Assembly (NCBI GenBank): GCA_905209435.1
Contig: CAJLTE010000019.1
Location: 1-38,441 of the forward strand
Origin: an uncultured Blautia sp.
Lineage (GTDB): Bacteria; Bacillota_A; Clostridia; Lachnospirales; Lachnospiraceae
Direction of reading: 5' to 3'
Length of the DNA: 38,441 nucleotides
In this document: piece by piece, positions 1-6,285 of the stretch
Numbering within the stretch: position 1 is the first letter of the stretch
How the letters are laid out: each line of letters starts with the position of its first letter
Notes under the pieces: generated by a model
What the model was told of the DNA's origin: nothing
What the model saw: only the letters and a program-made list of their open reading frames with translations
Databases searched by the model: none
Position numbers and translations under genes: made by a program

Positions 1-278
1 GTGTTGACTTCATTGTAAGTGAAAAGATGCTGGCACTTGGCCACAAAGAAAATCTGGAAAGACTGCACCACGAACTGGTAAGCAAAGACTGGTTCATGAC
101 ACTGCTTGACTTCAACGATTATGTTGAGAAAAAAGATCAGGCACTGGCTGATTACGCAGACAGAAAAACATGGGCTAAGAAAATGCTGGTTAATATCGCA
201 AAGGCTGGATTCTTCTCATCCGACAGAACAATCGAACAGTACAACAACGATATCTGGCATCTGACACCTGCAAAATAA
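1..278 (+). CDS. glgP: Glycogen/starch phosphorylase, C-terminal fragment
   Basis: Only the last ~91 codons are in the window. The frame is open from base 3, before the first ATG at 27, so the gene starts upstream. Glycogen phosphorylase uses phosphate to release glucose-1-phosphate from alpha-1,4-glucan in the cytoplasm. The tail shows the family signature: an aromatic-rich stretch ([12 protein letters not shown]), then [10 protein letters not shown] and the closing [18 protein letters not shown], which matches the conserved end of GT35 phosphorylases. The PLP-binding lysine region lies outside the window. A hairpin with a T-run (344-383) follows. Identification rests on family memory of the C-terminal motif and is fairly secure; the length and start cannot be judged. 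Confidence 0.88.
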   Translation, partial: VDFIVSEKMLALGHKENLERLHHELVSKDWFMTLLDFNDYVEKKDQALADYADRKTWAKKMLVNIAKAGFFSSDRTIEQYNNDIWHLTPAK

Positions 279-293
279 CAGGTTATAAATAAT

Positions 294-323
294 TTGCTAC
301 AATAAACTCCGCTGTGTTATAAT
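294..323 (+). promoter_or_regulatory. Promoter of fn3 gene A, extended -10
   Basis: TTGCTA (294-299), 18 bp, then TATAAT (318-323) preceded by TG one base away, an extended -10. The segment just upstream of and including the -10 closely resembles the one at 6161-6183 in front of the paralogue: both read CTnCGCTnTGTTAnAAT. Transcription would start near 330, giving an ~80-nt leader that contains the hairpin at 344-378. Confidence 0.6.
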
Positions 324-343
324 CAGATTAATTTTAATGCTTG

Positions 344-383
344 CTCCGCAGGCAATATCTGATAAGCATATGCGGAGTTTTTT
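344..383 (+). terminator. Hairpin plus T-run between glgP and fn3 gene A
   Basis: CTCCGCA (344-350) pairs with TGCGGAG (371-377) around a 20-nt loop, followed by six T. The same 3' arm can also pair with CTCCGC at 307-312, upstream of the predicted start site. It can act as the glgP terminator, but it also lies inside the leader transcribed from the promoter at 294-323, so it may attenuate fn3 gene A. Confidence 0.55.
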
Positions 384-410
384 CACATTCACCCAGAAGG
401 AGGGCACATT

Positions 411-1409
411 ATGAAAATGAAAGGTTTTAAAAAACTACTCGTCAGCTTGGGACTCAGCGCTGTGCTGACACTTGGACTGCCGACAGCAGCATTCGCTTCC
501 ACTGTAACAGGTATACTCGCATCGGTCCCGGAAGAACGCGAGACATCTGACATTCCGGAACTTTCCACTGAACAGGTTGATAACGCAACGTATGTCGGAG
601 CCACTTCCAATATGGTCCAGACTGCAGCCACTACAACTTCTATTTCTGTGAAATGGAATCCTGTTTCCAATGCAACCAGATACACAGTAATGCTTAAACG
701 TTACGGTACCGCTAACTCTGCTTATAACACTCTCGGCACGATCACAGGCACTTCATGCATTATAACAAAACTTAAAGCCGGTACCGCCTATAACGTTGCA
801 GTTCTTGCTTCCAACTCAACAGAAACTGCTTCCTACTATCTCTCATTAGTCTGCACGACCCTGTACAAAACTGTAAGTGTCAAGAGTTCCTATGAGATTT
901 CCAATGGCTATACCTTCAACATGAAGTCCGTGAATCCTTATAATGCTATTGACGGCTACAAGGTAGTTTACACGAACTGTCAGAGCAGAAAATCCGTTTC
1001 CAAATATTATAACAACCGATATAGCTTTTCTCTTCCATTACGTAAGAATATTTTTTACAAGGTTCAGATATATCCTTATGTCACGCTCAATGGTAAGAAA
1101 TTCACTGGAACAACACCTACAACCAGATATGTTTCCAGAGGAATCGTTCCTAAAAAAGGAGGAAACACTTCCAACAGCATGACTATAAAATGGAACAAAG
1201 TCGCAGGTGCACAGAATTATTCTGTTTATATCAAATATCCCAAAAGCAGTTCCTATAAAAGAGTAACAACCACAGGTGCAACTTCCTATCGTGTAAATAA
1301 CATGAAGCTTGGTTCCCGTTACTATATCAAAATAGCAGCCAATAAAAAAGTTGGAAGTAAAACCTGGCAGTCAGATAAGTCTTCTACATATTATATTTAT
1401 CTGTACTGA
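411..1409 (+). CDS. Secreted fibronectin type III-like protein (copy A)
   Basis: A 332-residue exported protein. Residues 1-29 form a signal peptide (MKMKGFKKLL, a hydrophobic core, then TAAFAS). Residues ~50-140 and ~235-330 each carry the fn3-like pattern: a tryptophan in 'VKWNPVSNATRYTV' and 'IKWNKVAGAQNYSV', the turn 'KLKAGTAYNVAV', and 'LGSRYYIKI' near the end. A divergent beta-rich middle (~145-235) may be a third repeat. There is no LPXTG sorting signal, lipobox or membrane anchor, so it is probably secreted or non-covalently bound to the wall. AAGGAGG sits 7 bases before the ATG. A clear paralogue lies at 6286-7302 with the same architecture and a related promoter. The ligand is unknown; no enzymatic domain is visible. 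Confidence 0.8.
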   Translation: MKMKGFKKLLVSLGLSAVLTLGLPTAAFASTVTGILASVPEERETSDIPELSTEQVDNATYVGATSNMVQTAATTTSISVKWNPVSNATRYTVMLKRYGTANSAYNTLGTITGTSCIITKLKAGTAYNVAVLASNSTETASYYLSLVCTTLYKTVSVKSSYEISNGYTFNMKSVNPYNAIDGYKVVYTNCQSRKSVSKYYNNRYSFSLPLRKNIFYKVQIYPYVTLNGKKFTGTTPTTRYVSRGIVPKKGGNTSNSMTIKWNKVAGAQNYSVYIKYPKSSSYKRVTTTGATSYRVNNMKLGSRYYIKIAANKKVGSKTWQSDKSSTYYIYLY

Positions 1410-1510
1410 GAATCTTCTAATACTTCGCATAAACAGATCATAACCGTTCAGTAACAGTTGCAACAGATTTACATACTTTGTGATGGGCGGAGCTTATGCT
1501 GATCGCACAA

Positions 1511-1560
1511 AACAGCAGGCAATGTATATTTAATAATATATACATATGCCTGCTGTTTTT
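1511..1560. terminator. Bidirectional terminator
   Basis: AACAGCAGGCA (1511-1521) pairs with TGCCTGCTGTT (1547-1557), extended inside by GTATAT/ATATAC, with a T-run on the plus side and A residues on the other. It lies between the convergent fn3 gene A and the MBL-fold gene and can serve both. Confidence 0.85.
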
Positions 1561-1585
1561 ATATGGTTAAATGTTTCTTATGAGG

Positions 1586-2746
1586 TTAAATGTCCTTATA
1601 ATATGCCGGAGATATCACATCTGATTCCTTGCAGGAGCAGCCATTCTCATAACTGTCGCAGCAATCACAGTTTGAACAGTACATATGCGTATCCGGAATA
1701 TAGAACAATCCGCCATAAAGTGGTGATGTTCTTAATTCCTTTGACTCTTTTTTACTGTTCGCAAAATGGATTCCGTTGGAGATCAGCATATTCTCCGGTT
1801 CATACTGGGAGAAGTCAAAGTAATGTCCCTGAGTTCCATGATGCGGTACTTTGATACACCAGTAATGTTCATATAACGGCAGTTTTCCATCATAGTTCTC
1901 TGTAATCATCCTCATATGCTCTGGCTGAGCATCTCCCGTAAACAAAAGATTCAGTTCTCCGTCTTTTGCATTCTGGAACACAATACTTATCTTGTGTTTG
2001 AACTGTCTGAGATTTACTTTGTTTTCATTCAGATCGTTCAACAATTCTTTGAACGCCGGAATCGCTTTAATTCTTCTGAATTCCCTGTCATACACATATG
2101 CAAGAGAAATCTTCTCCTGTGCTTCTTCTACCTGGATTTTTCCTTCTTCTGTCATAGACCAGATAATCTTGCGCAGTTTCTCTGCAAAATCCAGCAGAAC
2201 GTCCATCACCTCATTAAATCTCTCGTCTCTGCTGAGCTGATCATATACCTCATCCGTTTCTTTCTGAATAATATCTACATCCGGCCACAATGTCTGATAT
2301 TTATTCTCGAAGATTTTCCCTCTGCTGAGAAGTTCAACATTCTGCCTATTCTCCAGAAGTGCATCCACCAGTGCAAACAAACTGACCTGACGGCTCGGAA
2401 GTCCGGATTCTTTCAACAGATCTGCAAGGAGCAATAATACCAGTGTTCTGCTCATTTCTTTTTTTGAAAAAACATCCGGCAGATAAATCTTTCCGAAATC
2501 AACGGAAATATCCTTCTTCTTCATCATATAGAGTAATCCTGATAAATGATCCATATGGAAATGTGTCAGGAGCAGATTTTTGCTGTTGATCGTGGATAAA
2601 TCTGAAATAATCAGATCGAAAATTTCTCTTCTTGGGCGTCCCTCTATTCTGCTGTTGTTGGTTCCGAAATCCACCAGCAGACTCTTCTTTCTGTCCCGGA
2701 GGCAGAAGCAGTCTCCGAAACCCACATTATACATTCGTACTTTCAT
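1586..2746 (-). CDS. MBL-fold (ComEC/Rec2-like) metallo-hydrolase
   Basis: A 386-residue cytoplasmic protein of the metallo-beta-lactamase fold. The metal signature T-H-F-H-M-D-H is at residues 61-67, an aspartate in 'FTGDAQ' at ~272, and 'KVPHHGTQGH' at ~299-307. This order is typical of the soluble ComEC-like MBL hydrolases, whose substrates (nucleotides, nucleic acids or others) are mostly unknown. A long helical insertion (~90-240) separates the metal motifs. The C-terminus is odd: six cysteines in 16 residues (C357, C360, C362, C363, C370, C372), which could bind a further metal. No signal peptide or membrane segment is seen. The start is supported by GAGGG ~9 bases upstream. A short repeat (2769-2800) sits in its promoter region. 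The superfamily is firm; the function is open. Confidence 0.8.
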   Translation of the reverse strand: MKVRMYNVGFGDCFCLRDRKKSLLVDFGTNNSRIEGRPRREIFDLIISDLSTINSKNLLLTHFHMDHLSGLLYMMKKKDISVDFGKIYLPDVFSKKEMSRTLVLLLLADLLKESGLPSRQVSLFALVDALLENRQNVELLSRGKIFENKYQTLWPDVDIIQKETDEVYDQLSRDERFNEVMDVLLDFAEKLRKIIWSMTEEGKIQVEEAQEKISLAYVYDREFRRIKAIPAFKELLNDLNENKVNLRQFKHKISIVFQNAKDGELNLLFTGDAQPEHMRMITENYDGKLPLYEHYWCIKVPHHGTQGHYFDFSQYEPENMLISNGIHFANSKKESKELRTSPLYGGLFYIPDTHMYCSNCDCCDSYENGCSCKESDVISPAYYKDI

Positions 2747-2768
2747 TCTTTTCCCTCTTATATGTTAA

Positions 2769-2800
2769 TGATCAAATGGATAAAATCATCCTCTTTGCAA
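2769..2800. repeat. 32-bp interspersed motif, copy 1
   Basis: This stretch matches 18641-18672 at 25 of 32 positions, with nearly all differences being transitions. The core common to both is GGATAAAATnATC followed by CTTTGCAA. The centre is palindrome-like (GGAT...ATCC here). It lies just upstream of the MBL-fold gene on the minus strand. Confidence 0.45.
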
Positions 2801-2875
2801 TGCGGCTCTACACTGAATGACCAATCTGAAATCTATTAGATTCAAATATATATAAATAGCTTCAATTTTTATGAT

Positions 2876-3547
2876 CTATTCTATATGATCTTTACTCAAA
2901 ATAAAGTGATTTTTCTTATAACTGATCATGCCGTCTTTCTGCATTTTTGACAATTCTGCTGATAATGCACTTCTGTCTACAGCAAGGTATTCTGCCAGTT
3001 GCTGTCTGTTAAATGGGACAATAATATCATTGCTGCCTTGTTGTCCGGCCTCGTTCGATAAATAAGCCAGCACTCTGCCCCGTATAGTCTTCTTACTGAT
3101 CTGATCGATTTTTCTGGTAAGTGTAAGGTTTTTCTTTGCCAGAATTCCTACCAGATTTTCTACCAGCCTGCGGTGGAAGTCACAGGCGGAGGTACAGGTC
3201 TGCAGGACTCTGTGAGCGTTCAGCATTAATACCTGTGTTTCTTCTACTGCTACGGCACTGACCAGAAGGGGCATTTTTTCCATGCACGCATATGCCTCGC
3301 CGAAAAGCTGACCTTTCTCAAATCCTGCAAGAATCTGGCGTTCGCCCCAGTAATCGTCACTGACGACCTGAACTTTTCCCTCCAGGATCATTCCGAAATG
3401 CTCAATCACTTCTCCTGCCTGAAAAATGTATTCTCCTTTACGGTATGTCTTAACAGCAGCATTCAGACACTCCAGCAGGCTCTTTATTTCTTCTTTTGTA
3501 AATCCCCGAAACAGACGGGATCTGCACAAAAAGTCTGTATCTATCAT
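2876..3547 (-). CDS. Crp/Fnr family transcriptional regulator
   Basis: A 223-residue regulator. Residues ~10-125 form a cyclic-nucleotide-binding-type beta roll ('YRKGEYIFQAGEVIEHFGMILEGKVQV', 'GQLFGEAYACMEK'). Residues ~150-220 form a winged helix with the recognition helix in 'FNRQQLAEYLAVDRSALSAELSKMQKDG'. This layout is typical of Firmicute Crp/Fnr regulators that respond to redox, nitrosative or metabolic cues. No four-cysteine Fnr cluster motif is visible at the N-terminus, so an iron-sulfur sensor is unlikely. I chose the ATG at 3547 over the upstream in-frame start because AAAGGAA lies 6-12 bases before it and the fold begins immediately after. It stands alone, divergent from nth. Its target is unknown; the palindrome at 3844-3865 is a candidate. 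Confidence 0.85.
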   Translation of the reverse strand: MIDTDFLCRSRLFRGFTKEEIKSLLECLNAAVKTYRKGEYIFQAGEVIEHFGMILEGKVQVVSDDYWGERQILAGFEKGQLFGEAYACMEKMPLLVSAVAVEETQVLMLNAHRVLQTCTSACDFHRRLVENLVGILAKKNLTLTRKIDQISKKTIRGRVLAYLSNEAGQQGSNDIIVPFNRQQLAEYLAVDRSALSAELSKMQKDGMISYKKNHFILSKDHIE

Positions 3548-3672
3548 AGAATTCCTTTCGGATGTTTTTTCTCGCTTTGTTGTAAATACAACGGCTGGTT
3601 TTATTTTAATATAGGAAAATAGGAAATGCAAGGGGGGATTGTTTGTGTTATGATATTGGGGAGAGATGGGAC

Positions 3673-3719
3673 GCACGAGAAGGGTAGAGGTGTCTGGGGC
3701 GCCTCTACCCTTCCCGTGC
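3673..3719. repeat. Strong GC-rich hairpin in the intergenic region
   Basis: GCACG (3673-3677) pairs with CGTGC (3715-3719), and AAGGGTAGAGG (3680-3690) pairs with CCTCTACCCTT (3702-3712), giving about 17 base pairs with one mismatch and an 11-nt loop. There is no T-run on either side, so it is not a usual terminator. It sits between the divergent Crp/Fnr gene and nth. It could be part of an untranslated leader, a small RNA or a mobile hairpin. Confidence 0.6.
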
Positions 3720-3843
3720 TGTTTATTGGCTTGATAACATATATCATGACTGCACGAATCATGCGGATATTCGCGATTAAAGCAGGGGATTTACTTGATT
3801 TGGTTACAATTGAATCATTCAATGAATTATATCATTACACTTT

Positions 3844-3865
3844 AGAGTGATTATATAATTACTCT
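3844..3865. promoter_or_regulatory. 22-bp near-perfect palindrome over the nth -10 box
   Basis: AGAGTnATTATATAATnACTCT, with only the two n positions breaking symmetry. It contains TATAAT (3854-3859), a plausible -10 for nth, 57 bases before its ATG. No good -35 is seen at 17 bp, which would suit an activated or repressed promoter. The regulator is not identified; the adjacent Crp/Fnr protein is a candidate. Confidence 0.5.
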
Positions 3866-3916
3866 GAAATATATAACTTTGAAAAAGGTATTATTAAGAA
3901 ATGGAGATATACACAT

Positions 3917-4555
3917 ATGACAAAACAGGAATTGGCTCTTGAGGTTATTGATCGGTTGAAGAGGGAGTATCCGGATGCGGATTGTACTTTGGATTATGAT
4001 AATGCGTGGAAGTTGCTGGTGAGTGTGCGGCTGGCGGCGCAGTGTACGGATGCACGGGTGAATGTGGTAGTGCAGGATCTGTATGCGAAGTTTCCTACTG
4101 TTGAGGCTCTTGCGAATGCAAATGTGGAGGATATTGAAGCGATTGTTCGGCCTTGCGGGCTGGGGAAGAGTAAAGCGCGGGATATCAGTGCCTGTATGAA
4201 AATTCTGCATGAACAGTATCACGATAATGTTCCCGAGGATTTTGACGCGCTTTTGAAGCTTCCGGGTGTGGGGAGAAAGAGTGCGAATCTGATCATGGGG
4301 GATGTGTTTGGCAAACCTGCGATCGTTACAGATACACATTGTATTCGTCTGTCTAATCGTATTGGTCTGGTGGATCATATAAAAGAGCCTAAGAAAGTGG
4401 AAATGGCTTTATGGAAGATCATTCCGCCGGAAGAAGGCAACGATCTCTGTCACCGTCTGGTTAATCATGGCCGTGATGTCTGTACTGCACGTACGAAACC
4501 ATACTGTGACAGATGCTGCCTGAATGATATCTGTGAGAAAAATGGTGTAGACTGA
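3917..4555 (+). CDS. nth: Endonuclease III (DNA glycosylase/AP lyase)
   Basis: A 212-residue base-excision repair enzyme that removes oxidised pyrimidines and cleaves the abasic site. The helix-hairpin-helix reads LPGVGRKSANL (115-125) with the catalytic lysine at 121, and the catalytic aspartate is D139 in 'VTDTHCIRLSNR'. The C-terminal iron-sulfur cysteines are C189, C197, C200 and C206. The spacing is x7-x2-x5, whereas the classic enzyme has x6-x2-x5, so there is one extra residue in the first loop. GGAG lies 10 bases before the ATG. It converges on the next gene with only one base between stop codons and no terminator. A second repair glycosylase (ogg-type) follows on the opposite strand. 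Confidence 0.95.
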   Translation: MTKQELALEVIDRLKREYPDADCTLDYDNAWKLLVSVRLAAQCTDARVNVVVQDLYAKFPTVEALANANVEDIEAIVRPCGLGKSKARDISACMKILHEQYHDNVPEDFDALLKLPGVGRKSANLIMGDVFGKPAIVTDTHCIRLSNRIGLVDHIKEPKKVEMALWKIIPPEEGNDLCHRLVNHGRDVCTARTKPYCDRCCLNDICEKNGVD

Positions 4556-4556
4556 T

Positions 4557-4844
4557 CTAATTCTGCTCCAGGCTGGCAAAGAAGAGTTCATAGAAATCGT
4601 CTTCTCCTGCCAGCTTCGGAGAATTTTCACCGCCACCATTTGTACTTCTGCGCATTGTTGCATAGAATTCTTCTCCTGCCGTGATCAGATCCATCTCGTA
4701 AATCTCAAATCCCAGTTCACGACATTTTGCACAAAAAGCAGCCAACGGCTGTTCTGCCTTTCTGGTATCCATCAGTTCCTGCCAGATGTTACGGTCTTTC
4801 AGTGCTTTTTCTCTTAATTCATCTAACATTGCTCCAATTTCCAT
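4557..4844 (-). CDS. Small Nif11-like protein of unknown function
   Basis: A 95-residue soluble protein. The layout resembles the Nif11/nitrile-hydratase-like leader family: a helical N-terminus ('MLDELREKALKDRNIWQELMDTR'), then 'LAAFCAKCRELGFEIYEMDLITAGEEF', followed by a glycine-rich stretch (TNGGGEN) and an acidic tail. Some Nif11 proteins are precursors of modified peptides, with a glycine motif marking the leader end; others are stand-alone proteins. No modification enzyme or peptidase-transporter is nearby. It starts 15 bases after the ogg stop, and its AAAGGAGG overlaps that stop region, so the two are co-transcribed and probably coupled. The gene is real, given its ribosome binding site and operon position. 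The Nif11 assignment is a resemblance only. Confidence 0.7.
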   Translation of the reverse strand: MEIGAMLDELREKALKDRNIWQELMDTRKAEQPLAAFCAKCRELGFEIYEMDLITAGEEFYATMRRSTNGGGENSPKLAGEDDFYELFFASLEQN

Positions 4845-4859
4845 AATAACATTCCTCCT

Positions 4860-5678
4860 TTATTTGCTGCTGTTCATCAGTTCATAATAAAATATATACT
4901 GCTGCATCACCCCTCTGAAGCCCTTATAACGCCTGTTAGGAAATCCACGTTTATAATGGGCATCCAATGCCTGGCGGATGTGAGTATCTACAGGAAATGC
5001 ATCCAGCTGGTGCAGTCCAAAAAGACAGATGCAGTCTGCTACCTTCTCTCCCACTCCATACAATTTCAGGAGTTCTTTTCGGGCAGCTTTATATTTCATA
5101 TCATACAGGCCGTCCAGCGAAATATCGCCAAAGTAAACCTTTCTAGCCGTATCCAGAACATATTTTGCTCTGTATCCAAGATTACATTCCCGTAACTGTT
5201 CTTCAGTGGCTGAAGCCAGAGCCTGTGCAGTTGGAAATGTATAATATTCCACTCCTGTACTGCTTACTTTCTTTTCTCCGAATTCCTGACTGATATTTTC
5301 AATGCATCTTTTAATTCTTGTAATGTTATTTTGCTGGGAAATCAGAAATGAAATGATCATCTCCCACAGATCCTGCTGCAGGATCCGAATCCCATTTCCC
5401 ATTTCACTTGCTGCTGTCAGATATTTATCTCTGGGATTAATTTTGTCTATGTATTCACCACAATAATCACAGTCCAGGTCAAAATACCGGATCCAGAAAA
5501 AGATAAAATCCTCTTCCGGGCAAAAGAAATTGACAATTCCTCTCTCCTGAGTCAGTTCCAGATATCTGTCTCCCGCAATTACCCGGTAACGGTTCTCACC
5601 AATCTGATCCATCCTGAAGCACTGTCCCGATCTGCAGATCTGTCCCAGGTCAAAATTGTCCATTTCTATTGTCAGCAT
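4860..5678 (-). CDS. ogg: 8-oxoguanine DNA glycosylase (OGG1 family)
   Basis: A 272-residue glycosylase/lyase that excises 8-oxoguanine paired with cytosine. The N-terminal OGG domain opens with 'FDLGQICRSGQCFRM' (9-23). The helix-hairpin-helix contains 'KLYGVGEKVADCICLFG' with the catalytic lysine at ~212, and the catalytic aspartate is D231 in 'FPVDTHIRQ'. The order matches eukaryotic-type OGG1 and its clostridial homologues rather than MutM. AAAGGAGAA precedes the ATG by 7 bases. It forms a two-gene operon with the Nif11-like protein and converges on nth, so two oxidative-damage glycosylases share this locus. No iron-sulfur cluster is expected or seen. Confidence 0.93.
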   Translation of the reverse strand: MLTIEMDNFDLGQICRSGQCFRMDQIGENRYRVIAGDRYLELTQERGIVNFFCPEEDFIFFWIRYFDLDCDYCGEYIDKINPRDKYLTAASEMGNGIRILQQDLWEMIISFLISQQNNITRIKRCIENISQEFGEKKVSSTGVEYYTFPTAQALASATEEQLRECNLGYRAKYVLDTARKVYFGDISLDGLYDMKYKAARKELLKLYGVGEKVADCICLFGLHQLDAFPVDTHIRQALDAHYKRGFPNRRYKGFRGVMQQYIFYYELMNSSK

Positions 5679-5748
5679 GCCCTATTCTCCTTTATATATT
5701 ACTTCGTTATCATCTTCCAGAACTTCCATTCCTGATAACTTTTTATCC

Positions 5749-5777
5749 TTGATGAATATATGAATGTATTATATACT
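5749..5777 (+). promoter_or_regulatory. Promoter of the HicB-like gene
   Basis: TTGATG (5749-5754), exactly 17 bp, then TATACT (5772-5777). The predicted start is near 5785, about 55 bases before the ATG at 5840. Confidence 0.65.
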
Positions 5778-5839
5778 ATTCTCAGTATAAACGTAAACTA
5801 AAATGCATAAAAACATTACAGAAGAAGGGAGTTTTTCCA

Positions 5840-6118
5840 ATGAAATTTATATATCCTGCGGTTTTCCGCAAAAATGAAGAAGGCAGATACAAGGCATTTT
5901 TTCCGGACCTTGAATGTTGTGAAGCTGAAGGCGACACTCTCGACGATGCAATTGATAACGCAAACGAGGCAGCCTACAACTGGATCTATGCAGAAGTAAT
6001 GGAAGATGAAATGGATCTCCCTGCAATCTCTGATGAATCCGATCTCGACCTGCAGGAAGGCGACATTGTGAGAAATATTCAGGTTAATATCCGCATGTAT
6101 GATGGCTGGGACGAATAA
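5840..6118 (+). CDS. Orphan HicB-like antitoxin-fold protein
   Basis: A 92-residue protein with the HicB N-terminal fold: 'MKFIYPAVFRKNEEGRYKAFFPDLECCEAEGDTLDDAIDNANEAA'. The pattern is beta strands, then 'FPDL..C.(A)EGDTL.DA..NA.EA'. HicB normally neutralises the HicA mRNA interferase, and many also carry a C-terminal DNA-binding domain. Here the C-terminus (60-92) is acidic, with no helix-turn-helix. No HicA (about 60 residues with a conserved histidine) exists in the 160 bases upstream or downstream, so this is a solitary copy. AAGGGAG lies before the ATG. The transcript ends at the hairpin at 6161-6206. Solitary HicB-like proteins are common in clostridia and their role is unclear. Confidence 0.75.
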   Translation: MKFIYPAVFRKNEEGRYKAFFPDLECCEAEGDTLDDAIDNANEAAYNWIYAEVMEDEMDLPAISDESDLDLQEGDIVRNIQVNIRMYDGWDE

Positions 6119-6160
6119 ATTCATTATCACATCATAATTAACAGAAAATTACAGAAATAC

Positions 6161-6206
6161 AGCTTCGCTATGTTACAATAACAGCAACATAAACGAAGCT
6201 TTTTTT
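6161..6206 (+). terminator. Terminator with a nested promoter
   Basis: AGCTTCG (6161-6167) pairs with CGAAGCT (6194-6200) and ATGTT (6170-6174) with AACAT (6186-6190), followed by seven T. It ends the HicB-like transcript. The loop and inner arm hold TGTTACAAT, an extended -10 (TACAAT 6174-6179) equivalent to the promoter of fn3 gene A. An RNA started there would lack the 5' arm and escape termination. Confidence 0.75.
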
Positions 6207-6220
6207 ATTTAAAGCTAAAC

Positions 6221-6263
6221 ACGCCGCGGCGTACTTTCTGCAAAATAAGACTCTGTTTTGCAG
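6221..6263 (+). promoter_or_regulatory. Palindrome and hairpin in the leader of fn3 gene B
   Basis: ACGCCGCGGCGT (6221-6232) is a perfect 12-bp palindrome. CTGCAAAA (6238-6245) then pairs with TTTTGCAG (6256-6263) around a 10-nt loop. The hairpin ends eight bases before AAGGAGG (6271-6277), so it could influence translation of fn3 gene B. The palindrome is far more GC-rich than its surroundings and may be a protein-binding site. Confidence 0.45.
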
Positions 6264-6285
6264 CTTCAAAAAGGAGGTTTTTACT

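Noticed and set aside
3626..3850. 74-codon plus-strand frame between the Crp/Fnr gene and nth
   Set aside because: It spans the GC-rich hairpin and has no convincing family features; more likely non-coding intergenic DNA.
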